Shown here: positions 11,290 through 21,949 of the stretch, one piece after another | Numbering within the stretch: the stretch's first letter is position 1 | How the letters are laid out: each line of letters begins with the position of its first letter | Origin: Larix kaempferi | Taxonomy: Eukaryota; Streptophyta; Pinopsida; Pinales; Pinaceae | Assembly: GCA_027924585.1 (NCBI GenBank) | Contig: BSBM01001448.1 | Span: forward strand, 1,240,001-1,304,000 | Reading direction: 5' to 3' | Length of the DNA stretch: 64,000 nt | Position numbers and translations under genes: made by a program | Notes under the pieces: model-generated | The model's input: only the letters and a program-made list of their open reading frames with translations | What the model was told of the DNA's origin: nothing | Databases searched by the model: none

Positions 11290-13965
11290 ATGTTTGACTC
11301 AGGTACCCACCACCTGCTGATGATGTCATCCACGGATGTCAACCTTCAGACCCGTCGGAACCAATATGGCTCCACCACTGACGTACCTCCCACAGATAAA
11401 ACTACTAACGCTCATCCCACCGATCAAGTGTTATGTATTCCTCCACCTCCACTAGATGGCGCTCCCAAAGCCCCTCGTTTCCCACTTCGCCGTATCAACA
11501 ATAACCCCAACGTGCGTGCTGCGTCAAACTACAACATTGTAGACAACCTAGCCCAATCTCCCGCAGCCATGTCTGCGTTAGAAGTCTTGAAGAACTGCCC
11601 TTCCCAGCGCAATACTTTACTCTCCGCCATTGGGGGGATTGACCCAAATGATTTGAATCTGATGGCATTTGATTTGGACCAATCCGAACCACGCCTGCCT
11701 TCCTCCTTAGCATTCCAAGTTTCTATTTCCGTTCAGAATCTTGTCATCCATCGATGCATCATCGATGAAGGTGCCTCCACATGCGTCATGTCTACATTCG
11801 TGTGGCAGAATTTGGGATCCCCCACTCTCCAGCAGTCCACCACTGCGCTACGTGCCTACGACGGTCGTTCGGCTCAACCCCAAGGCCTCCTAGCCAATGT
11901 CCCCGTCCAGTTAGGTGGTAAAACCGTCCTTATTGACATCGAGGTAATCAATGCCCAATTGGATTATAACCTTTTACTTGGCCGCAGCTACATGTATGCC
12001 ATGCGGGCGGTTGCCTCTTCCGTCTTTCGCACCATGATGTTCCCCCATGAGGGACGCGTGGTTAAGGTTGACCAGCTCACCTACTATGATCCCAGTGCTC
12101 CCGCGGCACCTGAAAATGTTCTCCCCATGGTTGAACAACCTGTTTTTCATGCCACCACCTCGTTTGTTTCCTCTACGGGACCTGGAGTCTACTCAGACGC
12201 GCCGATGACCTCCACCTTTCAATCCATTCTTCCCCCGTCATCTACGCCCGAAGTGTCTGACTTATGTACCTTGTCCCACGACAACCAACCACCTAACAAT
12301 CAACCACCCTTGTTGCCAAAACCACCATTGGTACCTAGCCACATTGGTGTTACACCTATCCATACGATCCCCTTCCTAGTCCCTCCATCGGGAGTAGTAA
12401 GCGCCCTGGTCATGGCTACCCTTAACCTCCCTGGGTTAACCTTGGGATTACCCGTATGGTATCTTTCGCCTCCCGTTCGCCCGCCGACACCAGACGTCAT
12501 CCTCCAACCGGTGCAACCCATGGCTACTACCACTCAACCACCTCTCGGTGTCTCTACCCCTTCGTCCTCCACGACTCCACCTCCTACTACCAAACCCACT
12601 GGGGGCAGAGGTCCACAACCTTACACTGTTGTACCACCTCCCAAGACAGTCAAAAACCCTCTAGTATTTCGTGCTCCTCCCAAATGCTCGTTGTGCGATG
12701 AATTGGGCCATGCGACCCACCAATGCCCACAGTTACCAGCATTGCAGAAGCACATGCAGATGCTCGACGATGACCCCAACATCCCGGTTGTCGAACTAAA
12801 CCCCACCCCTAAGCCCAAAGACAAATCCCTGCGTACCAACCACCCCTGTGCCATATGCGGTGTTTACAGGCATTATTCCCATCATTGTCCCGATCTCCCG
12901 GATTACAGAGCGGCTCTCTATGAGATGAACAATCTGGATCTTGAGACGGCACCACCCACCATTGAGGAGATCTACCCCCCGGTTTCTCCCCCTTCTGGAG
13001 AGGTTAATATCATTTATATGATCTCTTCAACCACTACCCCCTCGTCAACCGATTTGACAACACAAACTTTCCGTACCGATGAGGAGATTCTTGAGGCCCT
13101 CACTGCCCTGGAGTATCCCTGGGATGACATGCACCATCGTTCGTATTTCCTTCCAGAAGCATCTTCCTCCAGCACCGCTACCCAATTTGCGGTTGAATCC
13201 AAAGACTTCCTCCCCACCAAGGTAGACTGGTTCAAGGACCCTATTCCTGCTCCTGATGCCTTCGAGGAAGGTAACATGGCCAACATCTCACCCGTCATCC
13301 AAGTTGATATCGCTGCCCCAGGATGTGCCCCTGAACTCATCACTTTAGGAGCTTTCTGTAGTAAACAAGAGATTGAGGACTACATAAACCTTTTCAGAGA
13401 ATTTCGTGATGTCTTTTCCTGGTCCTATACCGAAATGCCCGGTCGTGACCCCGCCATTATAGAGCACCACATTGACACATGGCCTAATGTACCCCCCGTC
13501 CGTTAGAAACAGCGTCCTATTCCTCCCTCAAAGTTCCCAGGATGTGCCCCTGACCTCATTACTTTAGGCGCCTCCTGCAGCGAGCAGGAGATTGAGGACT
13601 ATAAACAACTCTTCCACGAGTTCCGTGATATCTTCACCTCCCCCCTCGAGCAGCGTCTGCTAGCACTTGAACAAGCTGATGAAGACCGTCGTGCCAATCT
13701 CCAGAACATTGAAGCTGCCAAAAACCGCTCCAAAGCCGGTTACGACAAACACGTTCACCCTCGAACTTTCCATGAAGGGGACCTTGTCCTCGCCTATGGC
13801 CAAGCCCATGACAAAACTGGCAAAGGGAAGTTTGAATCCATGTGGCAAGGCCCTTACATCGTGCAGACCTGCCTAGGCACGGGGGCATACATCCTCGCCG
13901 ACTCTAAAGGCCATCCTTTGCGCAACCCCCGTAATGGGTTGTATCTTAAGCGTTATTTCCCATAA
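11290..13965 (+). pseudogene. Pol remnant of B: protease, zinc knuckles, pre-RT, integrase tail
   Basis: One frame holds: an aspartic protease (DEGASTCVMS near 11765, flap and LLLGRSY near 11970); a Pro-rich linker; two CCHC knuckles, CSLCDELGHATHQC (near 12690) and CAICGVYRHYSHHC (near 12845); a pre-RT segment ending HIDTWPNVPPVR; then directly the integrase C-terminal tail (YDKHVHP, GDLVLAY, MWQGPYIV, NGLYLKRYFP). RT, RNase H and the integrase core are missing. The only stop is TAG at 13504, so the loss is in frame. A segment like PGCAPELITLG occurs twice, 219 bp apart (13321 and 13540). Such a protein could still process gag in principle, but could not copy or integrate DNA. Confidence 0.85.
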
Positions 13966-14067
13966 ATGACACCGCGACCTCGTTGGTCCGCATTGTACAG
14001 TTTGCTATCTTTTTGTTTTTCACATTTTTACCATCATCTTACATTCATTCTTTCTGCATGATTACAG

Positions 14068-14496
14068 ATGGACCATCTTCCACCTTGTTACACTGGCTTC
14101 GCTGATGGCGCAAGCCGCTGGTCTCCCAACCTGGCTTCTGCAGCATAGGTCTTGTACTCCCCTTCCAACGAGATGATTCACCTTGACGGAATATGTATAG
14201 GCGCTGCTACCAATAACCAGGCAGAGTATGATGCTATGACCGGTCTCTTGACTGCCGCCCTCCAAATGGGCATATGTCACCTTCATGTGTTCCTTGACTC
14301 CCAGCTACTTGTCTCCCAGCTCAACAACTGCTACCAGGTGCGTGATACCTTCCTTTTTAGAAAATTCCTGCGCGCAAAACAACTCAGCCGACAGTTTGAA
14401 TCCATCACATTCACACATGTCCCCAGAGCCCAAAATAGTGTCGCAGACCAAATGGCCAACAACATCCTAGATTGGCATATCAATCACACCATGTAA
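14068..14496 (+). pseudogene. Archaeal-type RNase H of B
   Basis: The frame carries the four acidic motifs of RNase H: FADGAS (near 14100), NNQAEYDAM (near 14215), VFLDSQLL (near 14290) and HVPRAQNSVADQMAN (near 14420). The HVPR...N..AD ending is typical of the second, archaeal-type RNase H found in Tat gypsy elements and of plant RNase H-like proteins. It degrades the RNA strand of RNA/DNA hybrids during reverse transcription. TAG at 14146 breaks it between the first and second motifs. It follows the pol remnant by about 100 bp; a pyrimidine-rich stretch and ATTACAG stand right before the ATG, which would suit a splice acceptor. Confidence 0.8.
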
Positions 14497-14579
14497 CATC
14501 ATGCATCACAATCCCATAGCATCTCATAAAAATATATAAAAACCCAAAAAGATTGCATCGCATCCACATTTGCATCCAT

Positions 14580-14800
14580 GTACATACACCACATTCATAT
14601 CCATAGGGGCATCCACGTGCCTAAACATACATATATCATGTCGCATCACATAAAATACACAAGGGGCATCCACGTGCCTAACATCCTAACCTACTTGCAT
14701 CCACATGCAATGTAAACATATCACAACTCATAAAGCGCATCCACGTGCGTACAACTAAAACAACATCATACAAAAAGGTGCATCCATGTGCATATATATA
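14580..14800 (+). repeat. Short repeats around GCATCCACGTGC (B)
   Basis: GCATCCACGTGCC or a near variant recurs at about 14608, 14666, 14731 and 14780, spaced roughly 50-65 bp, each within an AT-rich unit. Each carries the palindrome CACGTG or a one-base variant, the G-box core recognised by plant bHLH/bZIP factors (known motif; binding not shown). It lies between the sense RNase H and the 3' end of the antisense gene. Confidence 0.6.
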
Positions 14801-14949
14801 TATATCAAAAAAAATATATACATGTTCAGTACTATACATGTCCTGAGTACCCCTGTACTCAGCTATACAAAAAATGGCTATACATCCCTAACAGCCTCAT
14901 CAACATACATGTCGTAGCTACAAAACTCGGGGGGAGTCCCCTGTACTCC

Positions 14950-16309
14950 CTAATGGGAGTCGTATCCTGCATCACTGCCTGCATCGGCTACCTCTGAGTC
15001 CTCCCCTCGCTCCTCCTCCGGCATGTCCTCATCTCCTACGGGCTCCTGTGCCCATACCCGGTCCACCAAGATCGCCACCCGGATCGCGATGGATCTGAAC
15101 TCCCGGGGTGCCATCATGCAATCCTGAACTACATCAGGATCGACATCCCGCCATCCCTCGTCGGTCACCCCTATCAACAACCGATCTAGTATTGCCCGCA
15201 CCGACTCCAGTGTCCCTTCCGCATCACGGCGACGGACCTCACCTCGCCCAGGCAGAGCTGGGATGGCCACAATACCCCTCCGTGCCGCATGTCCTGGAGG
15301 TGGCCTCGGGCCCACATCTGCAAGATCACCCATATGTCAGTCACAGTATATCAATCTACTATCATATAAATAAAACTTGACATACATAACATACAAGCAG
15401 AAACACATACGTACCGTCGGGACCCCATGCCTGTGCTGGCGCTCGTGGCGCCTCCGGATCTCCCGTGAAGTCCATGTCCCGATACGGGAAGTCATCCAGT
15501 GTCAGTGGTATCTAGAGCCACTGCAGGTACAACTCCTGCGTGAAATATCTGCCCACGTCGCCGCCACCACGGCGGCGCATCATCTCGCCCCACCGCACCA
15601 TCCGCGGCTCCCTCATACCTCCTGCCCTGATCGGCACCCGTGGCCGCAGTGTGGGTACCGTCTCCATAAAGAAGGCACACAAGAAGGAACCAAAACAAAA
15701 ACCCTTGCCAGCTTCCTTCACTGACGTCAGCTGCCGCTGAACACAGGTCAGGAACATCTGGCCCCACGCGTAGTACACCCCGTCCAATACGCGCTCTATC
15801 ATCTGCATCTTCCCCCCAGACACCTTTTCAGGTGACTGGGAACCCAATACCTGCACCACACATGCTGCAATGGCCTGCACCACCGACTCCTGTAGGTCCC
15901 TCACCAGGAGTGCATTCCTATGCACCCTCGCCTCAGGAACACAGTATCTCTCAAACATGTCCTCCATGTCGACATCCAAGGCGACCCGCGGCTGTGTGTC
16001 TGCTACCCTGCCTAGACAAGGCAACCCCGTCAAAAAATATACATCGGTCAGGGTGAGGTCCACCTTCTCACCCTGCACCCGGAAAGCCTGTATGTCCGGC
16101 TCGTAGAAGCTGATCAGCCGGTTCAGCAGCAATGCTGCTGAACGTATCATGGGTATCTGTGCGAACTTCAGTAGTCCGCACAATCCCAACACAGATCGCA
16201 CATGGCGCTCCTCTCGAATGACGGTCATGATCTCGTCGAGAATCTCCCGCTCTCTCCATAGAGCCTGCGGCATCCTGTCAATCACACAAAGGCAACTCAT
16301 CAAACTCAT
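14950..16309 (-). pseudogene. Antisense plant-mobile-domain-like gene in B
   Basis: On the minus strand, 16309-15415 and 15317-14950 join in one frame if the GT-AG intron 15318-15414 is removed, giving about 420 codons. The first exon resembles the plant mobile domain found in MAIN/MAIL-type proteins and in many plant transposons: SAALLLNRLISFYEPDIQAF, then LTLTDVYFLTGLPCLGR near residues 85-110. A basic/aromatic region and an acidic, Glu/Asp-rich C-terminus (EEERGEDSEVADAGSD) follow. TAG at codon 266 (15512-15514) breaks the frame. The start is uncertain: ATTGACAG just before a second ATG at 16276 looks like a splice acceptor, so exon 1 may begin there. It lies entirely inside B, antisense to it. 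E and F show no copy. Confidence 0.65.
15318..15414 (-). other. Predicted intron of antisense gene
   Basis: On the minus strand the segment starts GTACGTATGT and ends GATCTTGCAG, both good plant splice sites. It is AT-rich between GC-rich exons, and its 97 bp is a usual plant intron size. Removal joins GAC-G to AT-GTG and keeps the frame. Confidence 0.75.
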
Positions 16310-16365
16310 GTCCCATAAATAAGTCCTTTTCCCTCTCCCGGAAGACCCTAAAAGCTCAGCCCAAA

Positions 16366-16603
16366 ACCGCGGCTTTCGGGCTTCCTGCCGCGGTTTCTGA
16401 CCGCGGCTGTCAGGCCTATAGCCGCGGTACTTAACCGCGCCTGTTAGCCCTAACCTCGTGGTTTAGCACCGCGTGTTCCTCCTTGGAACTCGCGGTATTG
16501 GACCGCGTATCCATCCAGGAATCACACGGTCACCAACCGCGTGGTTCACCCCGAAACTCGTGGTCGCCAACCGCAGTTTCGACCCCCTAACCCGCGGTCC
16601 ACC
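16366..16603. repeat. 7 x 34-bp phased dyad array upstream of antisense gene
   Basis: Seven units of exactly 34 bp. Each has a 5' arm ACCGCGG (or ACCGCGT, ACCGCGC, ACCGCAG), 15 variable bases, a 3' arm CCGCGGT (or TCGTGGT, TCGCGGT, ACACGGT), and five variable bases. The arms are inverted copies of each other, so each unit could form a hairpin or present two head-to-head sites. The CGCG core also fits the binding box known for plant CAMTA factors. The array ends about 57 bp upstream of the first ATG of the antisense gene. Confidence 0.9.
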
Positions 16604-16889
16604 CCACGTGGACCGTACAAATCAGCCCTGGGACCCACTACCCAACCCCCGACCCTAAAAAATATGCAGGTATGAGTTTGACGGAATACCTGTATCTCCC
16701 GGATCTGAAATCGGCCGGTCGGATCATCCAAAAATGCCACCTAAGCTCTGGTCCACTCTGATCACAAGTCAAAGTCAAACAAGTACAAATGACACATGTC
16801 ATGTTGGACCCACCACTATTTATAATCAGTTGACTTTTTCTTGTTTTGGCCATTCTGACCCCATACGGAGTCCATTTTTCGCACCGTTT

Positions 16890-17280
16890 CCACCATTGGA
16901 ATCAGCACGCCGAGACCGTCATGATGGTCACCTCATTGCATTATTTTTTACCTGTCATTTTTTGTCCATTTTTCAGACGCCACTAGTCGCCTCAGTTTGC
17001 GTGCCACATCGATCGTTCTCCGTTTTCCACATGTTTTATATCATCGGATTCATTTTTCCGAGCTGGTGATGATGCTTGAGATCATTTCTCGCTCTCACCC
17101 CCATATTTTTTGGGTATTTTTTCCAAAACGCCCCCGTCACCTCGGTGTACGTGCCACATCGGTCGTTACCCATTTTTGACACCCTTTATATAGCCGGATT
17201 CATTTTTCTGAGCTCGTGATGATGCTTGAGATCATTTCTCGCTCTCACTTGGTACAATTTCCACATTGTGTCTTGACACC
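16890..17280 (+). repeat. About 150-bp tandem repeats in 3' region of B
   Basis: GATGATGCTTGAGATCATTT followed by CTCGCTCTCAC occurs near 17065 and 17218, with a degenerate unit before them. The same unit, reversed, is repeated about six times in element F (26200-27010). Confidence 0.8.
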
Positions 17281-19345
17281 TTGCTGCCTCGGTTTGCGCA
17301 CCACATCGGCCACCATCAGATTGTTCCACACTTTTACATGAGCCATTCACTCCTGTCATACTACAAATGTTTCGTTATTTTGCCACCATTTCATCTACCC
17401 CGCAAGGAGGCCCACCAGTGTTCCCCCCAACCTCGTTCTTGATCATCATTACTGATCCTTGATTGAACACTTCCTCCTTGCCTAGCCATTCCTTTTGTTC
17501 GGTATAATTTTATCCCTTTTTCGGGCCGGACAAGTCCTTTACAAAAAAGGCACTTAGGGAGTTTCCGTTAAGCTCTTTTCTGACTCCTAAAAGAATGAAA
17601 AGATCGCCGAGCAATCTTGCTTCCTTTCATGCTCACTAAAGTACCTGAAAGGGCGTCTATCTAGTATAAGTTTAACCCTTTTCCGGACCTGGTAGACTAA
17701 TTACGAAAAAGGAATACTCTAGTCACACCGGCTAGAAGAGTTCTTCATTGTATCCTTTTATGCTTCTTTGGGCCTTGGAGACTAAATCTACGAAAAAGCA
17801 ACCCCCTGGAGTCTTCTTATTTGCTTTCAGACTCTCTAAAATTGAAAGCAACCACGAGCATGAACTGTCCTGGGCTCGTAAAATCCACACGGCAGTACCA
17901 TTCCATCATTTCAGAGTCTTCTTATCGCTTTCAGACTCCTTAAAATTGAAAGCGACCACGAGCATGAACTGTCCTGGGCTCGTAAAATCCACACGACAGT
18001 ATCATTTTACACAAACTTCTTCTAGTTCCTTAACCCATGAAGAAGTCCCCACCCGTGCCTCCTGGCACTACGATCGATCATCTCGGCAGCACCCCCAATC
18101 AGGTCACCTTTGTTCAGAGTATTCTGCAGTCTCCCACCATTTTACACCAGCTAGAGTCTCCCTCAGACCAGTCACCCTCCCCGATCCACTACAGCTATGA
18201 TCCCTTTCCCCACAGTCAGTTTCATATGCTGCCAGATCATTCCCATTATTATACTCTGAACAAAGGAAGTTTGAGTCCACCCACTCTACTTGCCCAGTTG
18301 TCCCCCCCAGTTTGGTCAGTCCTGCCCTCAGTACTATCACATTTCGGTTCTTCACCTCGTGCTCCTGTCAAGGAAACATCATTGCCTTGATAGTTGCAGG
18401 TCTCCCTCTGTCGACGACAGCACCTCTATTCCAGAGGATAGGCCCAGAGGTCCCTACGCCTTGGAATTATCATCATCTATGGTAAGTGCCTACAGACCAT
18501 TTTGAGAGGACTCATCATTGCCTCTCCGAGTGGTTGTTTCTCACATGCTCGACTTCAGCACCTTGATCGCATCGTCGAGAATCGCGTAGGGTTATATCCT
18601 TTACATTATATGTCAAAGACCCTGGATTTCCCCCGACTCTAGCACATTGGTGAGTCACTTCGGAACGCCCAGTTCTATGTTCCTGTGGATGTCCGGGTTG
18701 TGTTGGCGATTGTATTCGGAAGCCATCCAGTTCTATGCTTCCTTGAGTACCCAGATCAGTTCCAGTTCAGTGTACCATTGCGAGTGTACCCCTTGTCACT
18801 CTGATCCAGCAGCTCCTCAGTTCCTTCAGTACCACACTCAGTAGCACTGTTGATTGTTCCAGTGCACCAGTTCTTCAGTTCACAAATGATCAGCTCAGCA
18901 GTATGTCCCAGATTTGTGTCCCCTCTGGACTCTTATGATGTACACAGTGGTCATGTATCTTACAGGTCCCCCTTTCGGGCCTCACAGTTCTGTTTATGTA
19001 TCTTGATACGAGCATGGGTATGCCTGCCTCGTCCATATATTGAGATTATTCCTCAGTCAGTATTTGAGGTCATGTATATTTCAGGTCCCCTTTTTGGACC
19101 CCATTGTTATTGTTATGTTATATCCTGATACGAGCATGGGAATGCCCGCCTCGTCCATATGATCAGATGATCCCTCATCCATTATTGAGGTTATGTACTT
19201 TTAGTTCTTGCAGTTGTTCGGGATCATTGTTCCGGGCTTCAGTTTGTTTCTTCTCTTCTCTCCACACCCCAGGAAAACCATTCATGACTTATGATGTCCA
19301 TCGGCCATACGATGAGCTCCTGCCCTCGCACATTAGGGGGCAATC
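17281..19345 (+). other. 3' untranslated region and polypurine tract of B
   Basis: No convincing coding. A block with GAAAGCRACCACGAGCATGA is duplicated at about 17835-17885 and 17947-17997. Another, around GATACGAGCATGGGTATGCC, is repeated near 19005 and 19126. Much of the stretch has reversed counterparts in F (24407-26200), for example the GAGCTCCTGCCCTC block near the end. The polypurine tract is TTAGGGGGCAATC just before 19346. Confidence 0.7.
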
Positions 19346-20055
19346 TGTTAACACCCAAAAAGTGTTCACTACCTCATCTACCACATTACATGGCTCATTT
19401 GTCCATTTTCCTACCATTTTTCCCTTAAAAACCCAAAAAATCCCACTAAAAAGCCTCCAAAAGGCCTAAAATGCCTCCAAAAGGCCACAAAACCCTCAAA
19501 ATAGCCTAAAAAAGGCTAAAAAAACCCCTTTTTCCTCCAAAAATAGCAAAAATCCCCTAAAAAGGGAATAAAAAATATAAAATAATGAGGAAAAGGAGGA
19601 AAAAACCCTATACAGCTGCCCAAAACCATGGGTCAGCACTCCACCACCAAAAAAATATAAATAGGTGATGGAGATCCCTTATTCCATATACACAATCAAG
19701 TATACCCTTACTCTGCCAAAATCTCTCTCGAAACCCTAGTTCACCATTGAACTACATTCACCTTGAGAGCCCCTTTTGGCCCATTTCCACCATTGGAGAA
19801 AGAGAAGGAGCACATTGGAGCTTGGAGCAACCCTCTTGGACATTGCAAGGAGCTTCATCAACCTTCACATTGAAGGTAATATTAATACAAAACCCTTGTT
19901 TACAAATTGTTGTTTATTTTTTCATGCACATGTTTTAGAGTAGTTTCTATTTCTGTTTTAGCTTAATTATTTACATTTACTGAACTGCTACTAAGGATTC
20001 CCTTCTCCTTAGTAGGTGCTAATTTGCACAAGCTAGGGGTAAAACCCTAGCTACA
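19346..20055 (+). repeat. 3' LTR of B
   Basis: A 710-bp copy, TGTTAACACCC...CTAGCTACA, directly followed by the GTTAT duplication and the remainder of A's LTR. Confidence 0.93.
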
Positions 20056-20478
20056 GTTATTAGACCACCAAGTGTGGGGTCGGCCCGTATTAATGTAACC
20101 ATGGGTTATTAGGCTAAGTTAGACAAGTCGGCCCCACTGGTTTATTGGGAAGGACAGGACAAGTATAAATAGAGATCGGGAGATCTCTATTTGATCTCTC
20201 ATTACTCACTCTTCCGTCACTTTGAAATTGGCGCACATGTGAGGAGGAGGATCAGCTGCTAGGAGAACACTATCTCTTGTACTTTGGTTGTATCATTGCT
20301 CTTTCTATCTCTGAGGAAGTTGCGGGGTTTTTCACCTTCTTGGTTTTCCTCGGTGAAACTCTGTGTCTCTTGTGTGCTTGCATTATTGTGTCCATGATTG
20401 ATATGCTGTAGATATGCTGTACATGTTATTCTCTCAATTAAGATCTTAGATCAGATTGAAAATTCTGAAAAACTAGCA
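20056..20478 (+). repeat. Second part of 3' LTR of A
   Basis: Resumes A's LTR after the GTTAT duplication with TAGACCACCAAGTGTGGGG, as at about 590-610 in the 5' LTR, and ends CTAGCA at 20478. The TATA box is at 20164-20171. Confidence 0.92.
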
Positions 20479-20483
20479 TATGA

Positions 20484-21784
20484 ATCCAGATCCATCAATT
20501 TTCTTGAATAATATGAATGGTATGAATAATATGAATCATATGGATACACAATTCCCTTAACATTATTCTAATAACCAGTGGCATCCATCTCAGAACCCAA
20601 TGCAAAATCCTAATTCTTGGACACCATGGTCATAACAGTCAAATAATCAAGCTCCCTGGAATTCCAATTGGAAAATATCTTACCAAGGAAAGAACTTTCC
20701 CCATCACCAGACTCAATACCAACAGTACCCTCCTCAACAGTATCCTCACCAACAATATCAACAGCCACAACTGCAATTCCAAAACAGCGCCGCACCTATG
20801 AATGAAACACTTCGACCACAACTACCTGCAGAACCTAATCCAAACCCAAATAATAAAGCAGTTCATTAGTTTGAGACTGCCAACATGAATGCGTATTCCA
20901 TCTCCCAAATTCCCTGCAATGATATAAAATTACGATTAGGGAGGGTTGTGGAACCCATCATCACTGAGGATGTTCCATCCCGAGTGACTGAAACTGGAGT
21001 GAATCAGCACTATGAGAATATGGTGAATTCATCAATCCCCATTATCCAGGATGCTAACATTCCTACTGAAATAGTAGCTCAAACTCAGGAATTAAAACAC
21101 GATGAAGCACAACCTACACATTTGATGAGAGAACCGCCATATCCTGAATGATTGGCCCTGTAGAAAATGGTGGAACAACCCCGATTCAATCTCTTAGGAG
21201 AATTGAAGAATTTGTATGTCAAAATCCCACTATTACAAGCCCTCCATGACGTTCCCATTTATAAGACTGTTAGAGATTTATGTGTTAAGAAACCAGGAAA
21301 AAGGCCCAGGGATCCTCCCACTATCTATGTATTGGGAAAACTTTCCGAATTAATAATGGGGAAGACTCCTGTGGCAAAATATAATGACCCTGGAAATCCT
21401 ACTGTTATAGTTCACATAGGAAACGCACAAATCCTTAATGTCTTGGTAGACTTAGGTGCAGCTATTAATGTTATGACAATAGAAATTGTGAAAAAATTGG
21501 GACTCACTAATCTTCGGCCAACCCCTACCATTTTAGAACTCGCTGACATATCAACAATCAATCCTGAGGGGATCTTGGATGACCCAGTAATCTCTATTGA
21601 CTCATGGGAATACCCTACGGACTTCTTGGTGTTACAGCCGAACTCTCAATTGGGGGGACACCCGCTTATTCTAGGGAGACCGTGGTTGGCCACAATAGAT
21701 GCCTCTATCAGCTGTCTATTAGGATCCATGACCATCTCAGATGGGACTGAGATCAAAATCCTAACCTTATACCCTCCAGCTTGA
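20484..21784 (+). pseudogene. Gag tail and protease of C
   Basis: The gag end (20484-20880) is rich in Asn, Met, Gln and Pro, with repeats like QQYPPQQYPHQQYQQPQ, and holds stops at TAA near 20559 and TAA near 20637. From 20885 the pol N-terminus runs to REPPYPE and is cut by TGA (21149) and TAG (21161). The aspartic protease core is VLVDLGAAINVM near 21450 (D-L-G-A in place of the usual D-S/T-G-A, as in Athila) with LILGRPWLA near 21670. The frame ends at TGA 21782. The N-terminal capsid part of gag is not recognisable. Confidence 0.78.
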
Positions 21785-21949
21785 CCAATCACAGAAGATG
21801 AAACTCCACTTTGGGTGGATTTGGAGGAGGAGGAAGACATTCAACCATTATTAATGATAGGGAGAGCCTTAACTTTTAAAGATGAAACAGAGGACGATAC
21901 CATTAACGTTTCATCGGTGAGCCCACGTCCATCAATAAGCATGTTTACC

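Larger units (their letters stand above)
6852..20055 (+). mobile_element. Gypsy (Tat-like) retrotransposon B, non-autonomous
   Basis: A 13.2-kb element with LTRs at 6852-7577 and 19346-20055, both TGTTAACACCC...GCTACA, and TSD GTTAT. Order: LTR, primer-binding site, leader with a 32-bp array, gag, protease, extra zinc knuckles, pre-RT region, integrase C-terminal tail, archaeal-type RNase H, antisense gene, 34-bp array, long 3' untranslated region, polypurine tract, LTR. The extra archaeal-type RNase H is known from the plant Tat lineage of gypsy elements, which is why I call it Tat-like. RT, the first RNase H and the integrase core are absent. The LTRs differ at about 8 substitutions in 709 aligned bases plus two indels, so this is the youngest element here with two measurable LTRs. 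Confidence 0.92.
386..20478 (+). mobile_element. Copia LTR retrotransposon A, split by nested B
   Basis: The 5' LTR is 386-1032. The 3' LTR starts at 6699, is interrupted by element B at 6852-20055, and finishes at 20056-20478. Both LTRs begin TGTTGATGTATA and end CTARCA, and the element is flanked by TATGA at 381-385 and 20479-20483. The primer-binding site, reverse transcriptase motifs and PBS-gag-pol direction all place it on the plus strand. Gag, protease and nearly all integrase are missing, so it cannot move alone. Removing B leaves about 6.9 kb. LTR differences counted by eye are about 3-4% outside indels, so A is older than B, as the nesting requires. Confidence 0.93.

Noticed and set aside
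16366-16603. CRISPR-like look of the 34-bp array (constant arms, variable spacers)
   Set aside because: Plant nuclear context, very short arms, no cas genes, and arms are inverted copies of each other. It is a tandem dyad array in a retrotransposon.
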